Of a DNA stretch of 64,000 nucleotides, positions 17,939-28,555 are shown piece by piece. Source of the stretch: Psychrobacter cibarius. GTDB taxonomy: Bacteria; Pseudomonadota; Gammaproteobacteria; Pseudomonadales; Moraxellaceae. The DNA is taken from contig NZ_JABASQ010000001.1 in the NCBI RefSeq assembly GCF_016107535.1, positions 248,001 through 312,000 on the forward strand, given 5' to 3'. The notes beneath the pieces are model-generated. The model did not search any database. It saw only the letters and a list, made by a program, of their open reading frames with translations, and was not told the origin of the DNA. Position numbers and translations under genes: made by a program. Every line of letters starts with the position of its first letter. The first letter of the stretch is position 1.

Positions 17939-18682
17939 TTACTGTTCAATACGCTGCAAAAAGGCCTGCGTACGTGGATGAGTAGACACTTCGAACATCT
18001 GCTTAGCGCTCCCTTCTTCGACCACATGACCATCCTCAATTAACACCACATGATCTGCCACATCACGAGCAAATTTAATCTCATGAGTCACAACGACCAT
18101 CGTCCAGCCTTCAGATGCCAGTTGCTTCATCGTGCCCAGTACATCTTGTACCAATTCAGGATCGAGCGCAGACGTTGGCTCATCAAATAATAATAATGAC
18201 GGCTTGATAGCCAGTGCACGAGCAATGCCAATACGTTGCTGCTGACCACCAGAGAGCTGGAACGGATACAGATCTGCCTTATCCGATAAGCCTACTTTAT
18301 CAAGTAATGCCAGTGCCTGTTCGCGTGCTTGCGCCTTAGTTTGCCCTTGCACTACCGTCGGCCCAAGCATTAAATTCTCAATCGCGGTCTTGTGTGGAAA
18401 CAAGTTATAAGATTGAAATACCATGCCTGATTTACGCTGCAGCGCCAGCAATGTTTTTTTCTTAGGCTTGGTAGCGAAGTCGACCGTTAAGCTACCATCA
18501 TCAAAAGCAATGATGCCTTGATCAGGAATTTCCAGCGCATTCAAGCAGCGTAAAAAAGTGGTTTTACCAGACCCTGACGGTCCTAATATCACCACTACCT
18601 TGCCTTTTTCGATGGTCAAGTCGATGCCTTTAAGCACTTGATTGCCACCAAAAGCTTTGTGAATATTAGTGACTTGAATCAT
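17939..18682 (-). CDS. Polar amino-acid ABC transporter ATP-binding protein (cystine/glutamine type)
   Basis: The ATPase of the uptake system encoded by the two genes upstream of it on the same strand. It has Walker A GPSGSGKTT (residues 34-42), the Q-loop MVFQSYNLFPH, signature LSGGQQQRIGIARAL, Walker B LLLFDEPTSALDPE and the switch His in VVVTHEIKFA. The 247-residue length is typical of GlnQ/TcyC/TcyN proteins. A 91-base gap separates it from the permease gene. Confidence 0.9.
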   Translation of the reverse strand: MIQVTNIHKAFGGNQVLKGIDLTIEKGKVVVILGPSGSGKTTFLRCLNALEIPDQGIIAFDDGSLTVDFATKPKKKTLLALQRKSGMVFQSYNLFPHKTAIENLMLGPTVVQGQTKAQAREQALALLDKVGLSDKADLYPFQLSGGQQQRIGIARALAIKPSLLLFDEPTSALDPELVQDVLGTMKQLASEGWTMVVVTHEIKFARDVADHVVLIEDGHVVEEGSAKQMFEVSTHPRTQAFLQRIEQ

Positions 18683-18773
18683 AAAGCTTCCTGTTGTACT
18701 GATATCTGTTTGCTAATAACACACGCTTATCGACGCGGTATTACCATCCTATACTGCCCCCATTATCAAGGGT

Positions 18774-19511
18774 TTATTTCGCCACGTAGCGATCAAGTCT
18801 GGTTTCAAGCTTACCTTGAATAAAGGTTAAGAACAGACAAATACCCCAATAAATAATCGCCGCTTCGGTGTAGACCAACATAAATTCATAGTTACGTGCC
18901 GTGATGATTTGCGCCTGCTTAAATAGCTCAGTCACCAATACCAATGACGCCAAAGAGGTGTCTTTTACTAGGCTAATAAAGGTATTGGATAACGGGGGTA
19001 CTGACACCCGAAGTGCTTGCGGCAAAATCACGTGGCGAAAGGTTTGTAGATACGTCAAGCCTACGGTCGAGCCTGCTTCCCACTGCCCTTTTGGAATCGA
19101 CAAAATAGAGGCACGCACCGTCTCCGATGCATACGCGCCAATATTGAGCGAAAAGGCAATAATCGCTGAGGGAAAAGGATCAAGCTTTACCCCGATACTT
19201 GGCAAGCCATAGAAAATAATAAATAGCTGAACCAGCATTGGTGTCCCGCGAATGGCAGACACATAAATACGGGCAAATCTGTATATGATTTCATGGAACC
19301 AGCCAGCACGCGGTACGATACGAATCAGCGCTACTGTCAGCGCAATAGACATACCAATCGCAAATGAGATCAACGCCAGCGGTATCGAATAATAAATACC
19401 GCCTTTGAGCATTGGCCAAAATGAATTGATGACAATTTGCGCCCGCGCAGGATCCATAAATGGTAGTAGTGCCAGTAACTCAGCTAGCATTGACGTGATA
19501 GACGCTAGCAT
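18774..19511 (-). CDS. Polar amino-acid ABC transporter permease (cystine type)
   Basis: An inner-membrane permease with about five helices, 245 residues. It shows the His/Glu/Gln-family signature near [18 protein letters not shown], the [28 protein letters not shown] loop, and the [11 protein letters not shown] segment. Its ATG overlaps the stop codon of the binding-protein gene (TAATG), which indicates translational coupling. It belongs with the binding protein and ATPase on either side. Confidence 0.9.
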   Translation of the reverse strand: MLASITSMLAELLALLPFMDPARAQIVINSFWPMLKGGIYYSIPLALISFAIGMSIALTVALIRIVPRAGWFHEIIYRFARIYVSAIRGTPMLVQLFIIFYGLPSIGVKLDPFPSAIIAFSLNIGAYASETVRASILSIPKGQWEAGSTVGLTYLQTFRHVILPQALRVSVPPLSNTFISLVKDTSLASLVLVTELFKQAQIITARNYEFMLVYTEAAIIYWGICLFLTFIQGKLETRLDRYVAK

Positions 19512-20347
19512 TATTTTTGTTGACTTATATCAGCACCAAAGAACTCTTCGCTAAGCTTGGTCAGCGTCCCATCGGCTGCTAATGCGGCCATTGCTTCATT
19601 TAGTTTTGCCACCACAGCGTCATCCCCTTTGATGAGTACTAAACCTGAACCAGTCTGCTCACTCGCAGGCGCTGTCAGTTTGATTTCAAGTGCTGCATCT
19701 GGGAATTTTTTGAGATAATCCAATACTGCCAGATTGTCATTCATCGTGAAGTCAGCACGGTCTTGCTTAACCAGTTGAATCGCTTGCGCCATACCATCGA
19801 CAGGGACGATTTCTGCGCCGTAGCGTTCTGCAAGCTCACCATAGTTGCTGCTCAGTGATTGCGCAGTACGCAGACCTTTTAAACCTTCCCACGAGCTATA
19901 GCGATTGTCATCAGTCGGTGCTAGTACAACCGCGCCCGACCAGCTATAAGGCATGGCTTTGTCATACTTAGCCAAACGCTCAGGCGTGGTCAAGCTTACT
20001 TGATTGGCCACCATATCGAAGCGTTTTGAGTCAAGACCTGCCAGCATAGCATCCCACTGGGTCTCTTTAAATTCGACGTCTACGCCTAGTTTATCTGCAA
20101 CCGCACGTGTCACTTCGACATCATAGCCAGTTAGCTTGCCACTCTCATCATGATAAGTGAATGGCGGATAAGTACCCTCTGTACCGACGTTGATGGTGCC
20201 ACCATTATTGATACGTTGCAGCAAATCAGAGCCACCCGTCGCGGCACTGTCTGTCGCATTGGTTTCTGCTTCATTGGTAGTAGACTGACCACAAGCGGCA
20301 AGTAGCATAGTACTGGCGGCAAGTGCTAAAAGAGTACGACGTTTCAT
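19511..20347 (-). CDS. Amino-acid ABC transporter substrate-binding lipoprotein (TcyJ/FliY-like, probably cystine)
   Basis: A periplasmic binding lipoprotein, 278 residues, with a lipobox LLAAC (Cys19) and a Ser/Thr/Asn-rich linker. The core ([53 protein letters not shown]) is close to E. coli TcyJ (FliY), the cystine-binding protein. The substrate is probably cystine or a related polar amino acid. The gene lies next to hutC on the same strand, so a histidine-related role cannot be excluded from context alone. Confidence 0.85.
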   Translation of the reverse strand: MKRRTLLALAASTMLLAACGQSTTNEAETNATDSAATGGSDLLQRINNGGTINVGTEGTYPPFTYHDESGKLTGYDVEVTRAVADKLGVDVEFKETQWDAMLAGLDSKRFDMVANQVSLTTPERLAKYDKAMPYSWSGAVVLAPTDDNRYSSWEGLKGLRTAQSLSSNYGELAERYGAEIVPVDGMAQAIQLVKQDRADFTMNDNLAVLDYLKKFPDAALEIKLTAPASEQTGSGLVLIKGDDAVVAKLNEAMAALAADGTLTKLSEEFFGADISQQK

Positions 20348-20661
20348 AAGACGTCCTTATAAGAGTGAATGAATAATGCAAAAAGGTATCGTGCCAATAA
20401 AACCATAGCAACAAATAAGGATAAGACCAGCACAGGCAAATACTATAATAAAGTATTTGCGCCGCATTATTTAGCTTTGGCTGCTCGATTTGAGGATGAT
20501 CAGCATATTTTTCAATACTGTTTCTATATTATCTTTGAATTTTTGGACATTTTTTAGGCAGATATTAACGTTATTATTGCCGATTAAATAGCCATTTATT
20601 CGTATACTAACGCACTTCAGAAAGAATAAACGTACAAAAACAGTGAGCATGCGTAAGACTA
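20348..20661. other. Intergenic region between the binding-protein gene and hutC
   Basis: No gene is supported here. It holds a perfect 9-bp inverted repeat (GCAAATACT at 20436-20444, AGTATTTGC at 20452-20460) about 90-110 bases upstream of the binding-protein start. This could be an operator or the terminator of hutC. Confidence 0.4.
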
Positions 20662-21459
20662 TTATAATTCACCGGAGAATTGATAGCGATCGCCTGCATG
20701 CCACATCTTCACAAAGGTCAATACTCGACCTGCTGAATACGTCTGACGACGCAATACCAATGTCGGCGATTGCGGTGCGATTTGCAGTAGCGCGGCAATC
20801 TCATCTGGTGCCGCTAGTGCACGAATGGTATAGCGACCACGCTCTAGTGGACTTTTGGCAATGAGATAATCACTGGTATTGACCACACTAAAATCCTGCT
20901 CAATAAATTCTGGCACCTTTTGCGCATCCACCCAGCGCTCTTCGAACTGTATGGGCTGACCATCCGCAAAGTGAATGATTTTTACCTCGTATAAAACAGC
21001 AACGTCGCTACTACTATCTGCGCCAGTACTGTCATCCATCACGGTTGTATCAGCGTTTGTGTTAGCGCTTGTATTAGAAGACACAGCTACTTCATTAATA
21101 TCAAATTTACGCCGTAATTCATCATCCAACATCGCAGCCGTAAGTATGCGTTTACTCACCACTTGCGCCTGATAATCACGGTTGGCAGATTTTAAATCCT
21201 GCGCGATATTACGCACTTCTACAAAAGTGTGATTGAACTGCTGCTGGGCGACAAACGTCCCCGACCCTTGCCGACGCTCTAGCACTCGCTCTTCGCTCAG
21301 CTCTTTTAGAGCGCGATTGACCGTCATACGCGATACGCCAAACTCTTTTGCCAACGCCATTTCTGTAGAAATTGCATTACCCGCTTGCCATTTACCCGAG
21401 TGAATATTGTCTAATATGGCGTTTTTTATGCGCTGATATGCCGGAATCGTCTTTGTCAT
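20662..21459 (-). CDS. hutC: Histidine utilization repressor
   Basis: A GntR-family repressor that binds urocanate and controls the hut genes. The N-terminal winged helix (about residues 1-72) has MALAKEFGVSRMTVNRALKELSEERVLERRQGSGTFVA. The UTRA ligand domain follows (FVEVRNIAQDLKS, LYEVKIIHFADGQPIQFEERWVD, RQTYSAGRVLTFVKMWHAGDRYQFSGE). A polar low-complexity insert (Ser/Asn/Thr/Asp-rich, about residues 125-150) makes the protein longer than the usual 230-250. It is divergent from hutU, with a HutC-type palindrome between. Confidence 0.92.
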   Translation of the reverse strand: MTKTIPAYQRIKNAILDNIHSGKWQAGNAISTEMALAKEFGVSRMTVNRALKELSEERVLERRQGSGTFVAQQQFNHTFVEVRNIAQDLKSANRDYQAQVVSKRILTAAMLDDELRRKFDINEVAVSSNTSANTNADTTVMDDSTGADSSSDVAVLYEVKIIHFADGQPIQFEERWVDAQKVPEFIEQDFSVVNTSDYLIAKSPLERGRYTIRALAAPDEIAALLQIAPQSPTLVLRRQTYSAGRVLTFVKMWHAGDRYQFSGEL

Positions 21460-21630
21460 GTCCGTGTTTAACCGTTAATTTCACCAATAAGAGTAGCGCC
21501 ATAATATCACGAGATAACGTCATGAACCTTGTCAAAACACTGTGACATTTATCTATCTACCAAAATCCTCATAAAAATAATTGAGTCATTTATAAAAAAT
21601 TGCTTGCATGAAAAAAGTATCTTTGATAAT

Positions 21631-21642
21631 TTGTATATACAA
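21631..21642 (+). promoter_or_regulatory. HutC-type operator upstream of hutU
   Basis: TTGTATATACAA is a perfect 12-bp palindrome and matches the HutC recognition pattern known from Pseudomonas (CTTGTATGTACAAG). It directly follows a -10-like GATAAT (21625-21630), so binding would block hutU transcription. It lies about 120 bases upstream of hutU. Confidence 0.7.
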
Positions 21643-21764
21643 CTTTACGACAGTGCTAAAAAATCTGCGTCATCTAATCAATATTTCGCTGAATTTATAG
21701 ACTGACGGTAAAACACTTACTTTGATTACTTTATCGTCTTAACAGATATCACAAGGATATGATA

Positions 21765-23483
21765 ATGACTACTGACCATGGAACCAATAAAGAGACTAAG
21801 CTGACTCGCCGTGATGAGAGCCGCGAAATCGCCGCGCCCACTGGCAATACTCTACATTGCAAAAGCTGGCTGACCGAAGCACCTTATCGCATGCTGCAAA
21901 ACAATTTGCATCCTGATGTGGCTGAGAACCCAAAAAGCCTCGTGGTCTATGGTGGTATCGGACGCGCAGCCCGCAATTGGGAAAGCTATGATCAAATCCT
22001 AGCGTCATTAAAAGAATTGGAAGACGATGAGACGTTGCTCGTGCAATCAGGCAAGCCTGTTGGCGTGTTTCAAACACACGAAAATGCGCCGCGCGTATTG
22101 ATTGCAAACTCTAACCTTGTACCACGCTGGGCTACGTGGGAGCACTTTAACGAGCTCGATCGCAAAGACTTGATGATGTATGGTCAAATGACCGCGGGTA
22201 GCTGGATTTATATTGGCACCCAAGGCATCGTCCAAGGTACTTACGAGACCTTTGTAGAAGCAGGTCGTCAGCATTATGATGGTAGCTGGGCAGGACGTTG
22301 GATTTTAACCGCTGGTCTTGGTGGCATGGGCGGCGCGCAGCCACTTGCGGCTACTTTTGCAGGGGCAACTTCACTGAACATTGAGTGCCAACAGTCTAGT
22401 ATCGATTTCCGCTTACGTACTGGTTATGTCGATAAGCAAGCCGATGATCTCGACCATGCTTACGAGCTCATCAAACAGCATACCGACGCAGGTGAAGCGG
22501 TCTCTATTGCCCTACTTGGTAATGCAGCAGACATCTTACCTGAGATGGTCAAGCGTGCGCACGATGGTGGCATGAAGCCTGATTTGGTCACCGATCAAAC
22601 CTCAGCGCATGATTTGATCAATGGCTATCTACCAAGTGGCTGGACAGTGGAAGCATGGAAAGCTGCCCAAGAAGATTCAGGGCAACATGCAGCATTAACC
22701 AAAGCCGCCGCTCAGTCTTGTGCCGTACACGTACAGGCGATGCTAGATTTACAAGCAATGGACATTCCAACGACTGATTATGGTAATAATATCCGTCAGG
22801 TGGCTTTTGATGAAGGCGTTAAAGATGCCTTTAATTTCCCAGGTTTTGTCCCCGCTTATATTCGTCCGCTGTTTTGCCAAGGTAAAGGCCCATTTCGCTG
22901 GGTGGCGCTGTCAGGCGATCCAGAAGATATCTACAAAACCGATCAAAAAATCAAAGAGCTGTTCCCTGAAAATCAACATATCCATCGCTGGTTAGATATG
23001 GCAAAAGAGCGCATTCAGTTTCAGGGTTTGCCTGCCCGTATCTGCTGGTTAGGATTGGGTGAGCGTGACAAAGCAGGGCTCGCATTCAATGAAATGGTCA
23101 AAAACGGCGAGCTAAAAGGCCCTATTGTCATTGGTCGTGACCATTTAGACACAGGCTCAGTGGCTAGTCCAAATCGCGAAACAGAAAGCATGAAAGACGG
23201 CTCAGATGCGGTATCTGACTGGGCATTATTGAATGGTATGCTCAACGTGGCAGGTGGTGCCACTTGGGTGTCATTGCATCATGGCGGCGGCGTTGGCATG
23301 GGCTACTCGCAGCACTCAGGCATGGTCATCGTCGCAGACGGTACTGATGCCGCTGCCAAACGCTTAGCACGGGTACTGGTCAACGATTGCGGTTCAGGGG
23401 TTATGCGTCATGCCGATGCAGGTTATGAGCTAGCGATCAAAACAGCGAAAGATTATGGTCTAAATTTGCCGATGATTAAATAA
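21765..23483 (+). CDS. hutU: Urocanate hydratase
   Basis: Converts urocanate to 4-imidazolone-5-propanoate using tightly bound NAD+. The protein is 572 residues from the ATG at 21765, chosen because AAGGA lies 7 bases before it; the ATG at 21759 is too close. Characteristic parts are [39 protein letters not shown], the catalytic-cysteine region [18 protein letters not shown] and [18 protein letters not shown]. It is the first gene of hutUHGI, divergent from hutC. Confidence 0.96.
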   Translation: MTTDHGTNKETKLTRRDESREIAAPTGNTLHCKSWLTEAPYRMLQNNLHPDVAENPKSLVVYGGIGRAARNWESYDQILASLKELEDDETLLVQSGKPVGVFQTHENAPRVLIANSNLVPRWATWEHFNELDRKDLMMYGQMTAGSWIYIGTQGIVQGTYETFVEAGRQHYDGSWAGRWILTAGLGGMGGAQPLAATFAGATSLNIECQQSSIDFRLRTGYVDKQADDLDHAYELIKQHTDAGEAVSIALLGNAADILPEMVKRAHDGGMKPDLVTDQTSAHDLINGYLPSGWTVEAWKAAQEDSGQHAALTKAAAQSCAVHVQAMLDLQAMDIPTTDYGNNIRQVAFDEGVKDAFNFPGFVPAYIRPLFCQGKGPFRWVALSGDPEDIYKTDQKIKELFPENQHIHRWLDMAKERIQFQGLPARICWLGLGERDKAGLAFNEMVKNGELKGPIVIGRDHLDTGSVASPNRETESMKDGSDAVSDWALLNGMLNVAGGATWVSLHHGGGVGMGYSQHSGMVIVADGTDAAAKRLARVLVNDCGSGVMRHADAGYELAIKTAKDYGLNLPMIK

Positions 23484-23545
23484 TTCGAATCATTTTACTT
23501 TATAAAAATAAATAGCCAGATAACTATGCAACTAGGATTACCCCT

Positions 23546-25108
23546 ATGAACGATATCAAACAATTAACGCTACACCCTCGCCAGCTTAGCTTTAAAATGC
23601 TACGTGATATCTACGAGCAGGCTGTCATATTGACACTGCCCGAGAGTGCTTATAAGGCCATCGATGCCTCACATGAAGATGTGCGTACGATTATTGCCCG
23701 AGACAAAAGCGCCTATGGTATCAATACGGGCTTTGGCCTCTTGGCAAAGACGCGTATCAGTGACGACCAACTTGAGCTACTTCAGCGCAACCTGATCGTT
23801 TCTCACTCAGTGGGCACTGGTGAAGCACTTCCTGCAGGCGTAGTACGACTGATTATGGTCATGAAAGTGGCCAGCCTAGCACAAGGTTTCTCTGGTGTAC
23901 GCCGCAAGGTAGTAGATAGTTTACTGGCCTTAATAAACAACCAAATCACGCCAAATATCCCAGCCAAAGGATCAGTTGGCGCCTCTGGTGACTTAGCCCC
24001 TTTGTCACACATGACGCTTGCGATGATGGGCGAAGGCGATGTCTTTGTTGGTGGTAAAAAAGTGCCTGCCGCTGATGCCCTAGCTCAGCATGGACTTGAG
24101 CCTATTACTCTTGCAGCCAAAGAAGGCCTCGCACTTATCAACGGCACGCAAGTCTCAACAGCATTAGCATTACGGGGTTATTTCTTAGCGCGTGACTTGC
24201 TGGAGACCGCCACCATTGTAGGCTCACTGTCGATTGATGCTGCCAAAGGATCGGACTCACCATTTGATGCCCGTATTCACGAAGTACGTGGGCATCATGG
24301 TCAAATTGAAATCGCCAAAGCACACCGTCAACTCATTAAAGGCAGTGCGATTCGCGCCTCGCATGACGGCGAGCAGGATGACCGAGTACAAGATCCTTAC
24401 TGCCTGCGTTGTCAGCCGCAAGTCATGGGTGCCTGTCTTGATATCATCAATCAAGCAGGTAAAACGCTACTAATCGAATCCAATGCGGTGACCGACAACC
24501 CACTTATTTTTAATAATGAAGATGGCCCAGTCGCTATTTCAGGTGGTAACTTCCATGCTGAGCCAGTCGCTTTTGCCGCTGATATTCTGGCCTTGGCAAT
24601 CGCCGAGATTGGCTCTATGTCTGAGCGCCGTGTCGCTTTGCTAATCGATGCGACGCTGTCAGGTGGTCTGCCGCCGTTCTTGGTCGACAATGCTGGGGTG
24701 AACTCAGGCTTTATGATCGCCCATGTGACCGCAGCCGCGCTTGCCTCAGAAAACAAGTCTATCGCTCATCCGGGTAGCGTTGACAGTATCCCGACCTCCG
24801 CCAATCAGGAAGATCATGTGTCTATGGCGACCTATTGCGCACGCCGCCTATATGAGATGGCACAGAATACTGCCACTATCATCGGTATTGAGCTACTGGC
24901 TGCCGGTCAAGGGATTGATTTTCATCGCGGATTAGAGACTTCAGAGCCTTTAACAGTGGCACATAAGAAACTGCGTGAGAAGGTGACTTTCTATGATAAA
25001 GACCGCTACCTAGCGCCTGATATCGAAGCGGCCAAGCAGTTGGTATTAGACGGTACGCTTGCTGAACATTGGCAGTCACTACGCAGCGATTGGTACGAGT
25101 CTAAATAA
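23546..25108 (+). CDS. hutH: Histidine ammonia-lyase
   Basis: Removes ammonia from L-histidine to form urocanate, the entry step of the pathway. The 520-residue protein has the autocatalytic MIO cofactor triad Ala146-Ser147-Gly148 in [15 protein letters not shown], the catalytic YGINTGFG loop and the C-terminal [14 protein letters not shown] segment. It follows hutU by 62 bases and precedes hutG by 23. Confidence 0.96.
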   Translation: MNDIKQLTLHPRQLSFKMLRDIYEQAVILTLPESAYKAIDASHEDVRTIIARDKSAYGINTGFGLLAKTRISDDQLELLQRNLIVSHSVGTGEALPAGVVRLIMVMKVASLAQGFSGVRRKVVDSLLALINNQITPNIPAKGSVGASGDLAPLSHMTLAMMGEGDVFVGGKKVPAADALAQHGLEPITLAAKEGLALINGTQVSTALALRGYFLARDLLETATIVGSLSIDAAKGSDSPFDARIHEVRGHHGQIEIAKAHRQLIKGSAIRASHDGEQDDRVQDPYCLRCQPQVMGACLDIINQAGKTLLIESNAVTDNPLIFNNEDGPVAISGGNFHAEPVAFAADILALAIAEIGSMSERRVALLIDATLSGGLPPFLVDNAGVNSGFMIAHVTAAALASENKSIAHPGSVDSIPTSANQEDHVSMATYCARRLYEMAQNTATIIGIELLAAGQGIDFHRGLETSEPLTVAHKKLREKVTFYDKDRYLAPDIEAAKQLVLDGTLAEHWQSLRSDWYESK

Positions 25109-25131
25109 ATATTGATGTGCGGAGAGCAGTG

Positions 25132-26196
25132 ATGACAATAGCGATAACAACAGCACCGAATACCACACCCATTGGCCATACACCTGCTGACATGACCGAG
25201 TGGACAGGTCGTGCAGAGCCATTTGAGACTACGCGTGCCCGCTATTGGTACCAGCTTGCTCAGCCTTACGAGGATCAAAATATTGGGCTAATCGGCTTTG
25301 CATGTGATCAAGGGGTTAGGCGCAATCAAGGCCGCGTGGGTGCACGAGCTGCCCCGCCGCTGATTCGCCGAGCGTTTGCGACACTGCCAGTCATTGCGCC
25401 ATTGCAAATACGATATGACAATCAACTGGCAACATTGCTAGGTGATGCAGGCGATATCTATTGTCATGACGATGATGACTTTGCTGCGCACACTCTTGAG
25501 CAAGCTCAGCTCAAATATGCGGATAAAGTGAGCGCTATCGTCAAACAAGGCGGCTTACCCATCGGGCTTGGCGGTGGTCATGCCATCGCTTATGGTAGCT
25601 TTTTGGGATTGTGGCAGGCATTAGAAAATGAAAGCGAAGCAAATGCCACGCCTACCATCAGCATCATTAATTTTGACGCCCATCTTGATATTCGTCAATC
25701 TGATGTGGCGACTTCTGGTACACCGTTTCGCCAAATTGCCGAGCATCTTGACGCACATGTTCAGCCCTTTCATTATTGCTGCATTGGCGTCAGTCGGTTC
25801 TCTAACACGGCGGCGCTGTTTGATCGTGCTGAGCAATTGGGCGTGCATATCATCAGTGATGAAGACTGCCATTATCAGCCTTGGCAGATACTTGCCGATC
25901 AGGTTATAAGCTTTATCAATCAAGTTGATGTGGTTTATCTGACCATCGATATGGACTGCTTGCCTGCCAGTGTTGTGCCCGGTGTGAGTGCCCCAGCGGC
26001 TTATGGTATTGGGCTTGGTTTTGTTGAACGCATGGTAAAAACCATTATGGCTACTGGTAAAGTAAAAATGGCCGACATTGCCGAGATTAATCCCACCTTT
26101 GATATTGATGCGCGTAGCTGCAAAGTTGCGGCAAGACTATTAGCGACTATTATAGAGCAGCATTTACTGACTCTACAAATAAAGACTTATGAATAA
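25132..26196 (+). CDS. hutG: Formimidoylglutamase
   Basis: Hydrolyses N-formimidoyl-L-glutamate to glutamate and formamide; ureohydrolase (arginase) fold with two Mn ions. Metal-binding motifs are GGGHAIAYG, NFDAHLDIR and TIDMDCLPASVVPGVSAP. The ATG at 25132 (354 residues) is preferred because GGAGAG lies about 6 bases before it; an in-frame GTG at 25117 is less likely. Presence of hutG without hutF indicates the four-step Hut route. Confidence 0.93.
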   Translation: MTIAITTAPNTTPIGHTPADMTEWTGRAEPFETTRARYWYQLAQPYEDQNIGLIGFACDQGVRRNQGRVGARAAPPLIRRAFATLPVIAPLQIRYDNQLATLLGDAGDIYCHDDDDFAAHTLEQAQLKYADKVSAIVKQGGLPIGLGGGHAIAYGSFLGLWQALENESEANATPTISIINFDAHLDIRQSDVATSGTPFRQIAEHLDAHVQPFHYCCIGVSRFSNTAALFDRAEQLGVHIISDEDCHYQPWQILADQVISFINQVDVVYLTIDMDCLPASVVPGVSAPAAYGIGLGFVERMVKTIMATGKVKMADIAEINPTFDIDARSCKVAARLLATIIEQHLLTLQIKTYE

Positions 26197-26255
26197 AACT
26201 TTAAAGATAAATTTTATATATTCACCTGACTATCAGTATTAAGCAGGAGCTTATT

Positions 26256-27596
26256 ATGAACAACTCTAGCGCACAGATACTCGACAAATCTATCAATACT
26301 ACAGATGATAAAGACATCCTAACATCGTTTGACCACATCATTATCAATGCCAATCTTGCGACTTTTTCAGTGCAGTATGGTTTTGGCATGTCTACAGATG
26401 AACATACAAATAGCATCCCATATGGTCAATTAAACAATGCTGCTATCGGTATTAAAAATGGCAGCATTGCTTGGATTGGTGAGCACAATCAAATCACTGC
26501 TCATCTGACTCACTATCAAGACCACCAAATCACAGACGTAGATGGTAAATGGATAACTCCTGGACTTATCGACTGTCACACTCATATCGTCTATGGTGGC
26601 AATCGCAGTAACGAGTTTGAGGCACGTTTGCAAGGCGCTAGTTATCAAGACATTGCGGCACAAGGTGGCGGTATCGTCTCAACTGTCACTGCCACCCGCG
26701 CTGCCAATATTGAATCGCTATTTGCACAAAGTGAAAAACGGTTGCTTGCACTGATGAAAGAAGGCGTGACCAGTATCGAAATCAAATCGGGCTACGGCTT
26801 AGATTTAGATACTGAACGCAAAATGCTCACGGTTGCTCGCCAGCTTGGTGACAAGCACAATATCCATGTGAGCACCTCTTATCTAGCAGCGCATGCCCTA
26901 CCACCTGAATACAAATCTCACATGCAGGACCGCTCGGATGACTATATCGAGCAAGTGTGCGATTGGCTACCGATACTACATTCAGAAGGTTTAGTCGATG
27001 CGGTCGACGGCTTTTGTGAAAATATTGCCTTTAGCACTGAGCAAATCAGACGCGTTTTTGAAGTCGCGCGCTCATTAAACATTCCAGTTAAACTGCACTC
27101 TGAGCAATTATCTGACATAGGCGGAAGTGCATTGGTTGCCGAATATAAAGGGTTATCAAGCGACCATTTAGAGCATTTATCAGCAGACGACATCAAAAAA
27201 ATGGCGGCCAGTGATACCGTTGCCGTTCTATTGCCCGGTGCATTTTATACCCTGCGGGATACCAAGTTGCCACCTATTGAGGCATTACGAAGACACCAAG
27301 TACCCATGGCTATTTCTACTGATTGTAATCCTGGCACTTCACCGCTTACCTCATTATTGCTTGCGATGAACATGGGCTGTACGCTATTTTACTTAACCAC
27401 TGAAGAGGTACTGGCAGGGGCAACTGTTTATGCAGCACAAGCGCTGGGATTGTCTAATAAAGGCAAAATAGAGATTGGCTGTGATGCAGATTTAGTCCTA
27501 TGGGATATCGCCCGCCCTGCGGATTTGGCTTATCAGATGGGACTAAACCCTATTAACGGCATTATGGTTCAAGGCAAGTGGCGTGAGACGGTATAG
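26256..27596 (+). CDS. hutI: Imidazolonepropionase
   Basis: Hydrolyses 4-imidazolone-5-propanoate to N-formimidoyl-L-glutamate. A 446-residue amidohydrolase-superfamily enzyme with the metal site [25 protein letters not shown], then [28 protein letters not shown] and [15 protein letters not shown]. The N-terminal 30 residues are a polar extension beyond the usual start. It ends the hut operon and is followed by a strong terminator. Confidence 0.95.
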   Translation: MNNSSAQILDKSINTTDDKDILTSFDHIIINANLATFSVQYGFGMSTDEHTNSIPYGQLNNAAIGIKNGSIAWIGEHNQITAHLTHYQDHQITDVDGKWITPGLIDCHTHIVYGGNRSNEFEARLQGASYQDIAAQGGGIVSTVTATRAANIESLFAQSEKRLLALMKEGVTSIEIKSGYGLDLDTERKMLTVARQLGDKHNIHVSTSYLAAHALPPEYKSHMQDRSDDYIEQVCDWLPILHSEGLVDAVDGFCENIAFSTEQIRRVFEVARSLNIPVKLHSEQLSDIGGSALVAEYKGLSSDHLEHLSADDIKKMAASDTVAVLLPGAFYTLRDTKLPPIEALRRHQVPMAISTDCNPGTSPLTSLLLAMNMGCTLFYLTTEEVLAGATVYAAQALGLSNKGKIEIGCDADLVLWDIARPADLAYQMGLNPINGIMVQGKWRETV

Positions 27597-27620
27597 CGAA
27601 CTTATCTAACTACTCACATT

Positions 27621-27658
27621 AAAAAAGCCCCAGTCATTGAATGATTGGGGCTTTTTTA
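27621..27658 (+). terminator. Rho-independent terminator after hutI
   Basis: AAAAAAGCCCCAGTCATT and AATGATTGGGGCTTTTTT form a strong stem flanked by A and T runs, 25 bases after the hutI stop. It could work in both directions. Confidence 0.9.
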
Positions 27659-27729
27659 AAAATAAATGCACAGCTTTGCTATCCCATTTTCAAAAAACTG
27701 AGTAGTAAGAAAAACGACTATTAGCGATA

Positions 27730-27763
27730 CCTGTCTGTCTGTCTATCTATCTGTATGTATGTC
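27730..27763. repeat. Tetranucleotide simple-sequence repeat
   Basis: The stretch is built of CTGT, CTAT and GTAT units (TGTC x3, then TATC and TATG pairs). It lies just past the 3' end of the PepSY protein gene and may vary in length between strains. Confidence 0.7.
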
Positions 27764-27775
27764 TAACTTACTTAG

Positions 27776-28360
27776 CTATTTCTTAAACTTATTGTTGAAT
27801 ACACTGCCAGTATTGGCATCAACATTTAGCCAAACGATACTATTACCTTTGAGGATATCAGCTTCATAATAGGACGCATGATCACTATAATCTCGGTCGT
27901 TTTTAAACTCAATCTCGATAACACGGCCGCCCGATTGTTTTTCAGCAATTTTCATTGCCTGTTTAACATCAATCTTCGCTTGTTTAAGTGCCTTATAATC
28001 TACCAGATCATCACTGTCTAATCGTTCCACATCCGTACTAATCACTCTACCATTCATGGCGTCAATTTTGATTTCATAGTTTCGGCTACTGGTTACAAAT
28101 TCCATCTCATACACACCGCCTTGCGCTTTATCATCATCGTGATCAAAGCTGGCACTCATCAATAGACCAGATGACTTTTTCGCCGCAATATTTATTGCTT
28201 GTTGTAAGCTTATTCTGCTGGCTTTGGCGGCTTGCACCTCACTTGCTAGCGGTTGCTGCGTAGAGGCATAGATTGTCGTAGTTAACATAGCCGCACCCAC
28301 TACTACTGCAGCACGAGTACCCAAAGTCGTTAGCGAAAATGGCTTGAAAATCTTGCTCAT
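27776..28360 (-). CDS. Secreted protein with two PepSY domains
   Basis: A 194-residue exported protein from ATG 28360, preceded by GGAG. The signal peptide covers about the first 38 residues (LGTRAAVVVGAAMLTTTIYA). Two PepSY repeats follow: ISLQQAINIAAKKSSGLLMSASFDHDD...YEMEFVTSSRNYEIKIDAMNGRVISTD-like and IDVKQAMKIAEKQSGG...YEADILKGNSIVWLNVDANTGSVFN-like. PepSY domains are thought to inhibit peptidases or bind periplasmic ligands. No partner gene is adjacent. A longer in-frame start at 28423 lacks a ribosome site. Confidence 0.85.
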   Translation of the reverse strand: MSKIFKPFSLTTLGTRAAVVVGAAMLTTTIYASTQQPLASEVQAAKASRISLQQAINIAAKKSSGLLMSASFDHDDDKAQGGVYEMEFVTSSRNYEIKIDAMNGRVISTDVERLDSDDLVDYKALKQAKIDVKQAMKIAEKQSGGRVIEIEFKNDRDYSDHASYYEADILKGNSIVWLNVDANTGSVFNNKFKK

Positions 28361-28493
28361 AACGGTCTCCACAAAATTAATCTTATTGAGTGTTCTAAAA
28401 TTATTATCTTTTAAAAAACACACATTATCAATAGGTCAATCGTATCACTTCATAAAAACCACTTTGACTGTTCACGGTAGGGTTCATCCATAA

Positions 28494-28527
28494 AAAACGC
28501 GCCTATCGTTAAAACAGACGCGTTATT
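28494..28527 (-). terminator. Terminator after gdhA
   Basis: On the minus strand AACGCGTCT and AGGCGCGTT pair (one G-T) and are followed by TTTTTTA. It lies about 30 bases after the gdhA stop. Confidence 0.75.
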
Positions 28528-28555
28528 CGTTAATAGGTGGCTATGATAAAAATGC

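Noticed and set aside
17939-20347. Histidine transporter linked to hut
   Set aside because: The binding protein is most like cystine-binding TcyJ, so proximity to hutC is not enough to call it a histidine importer.
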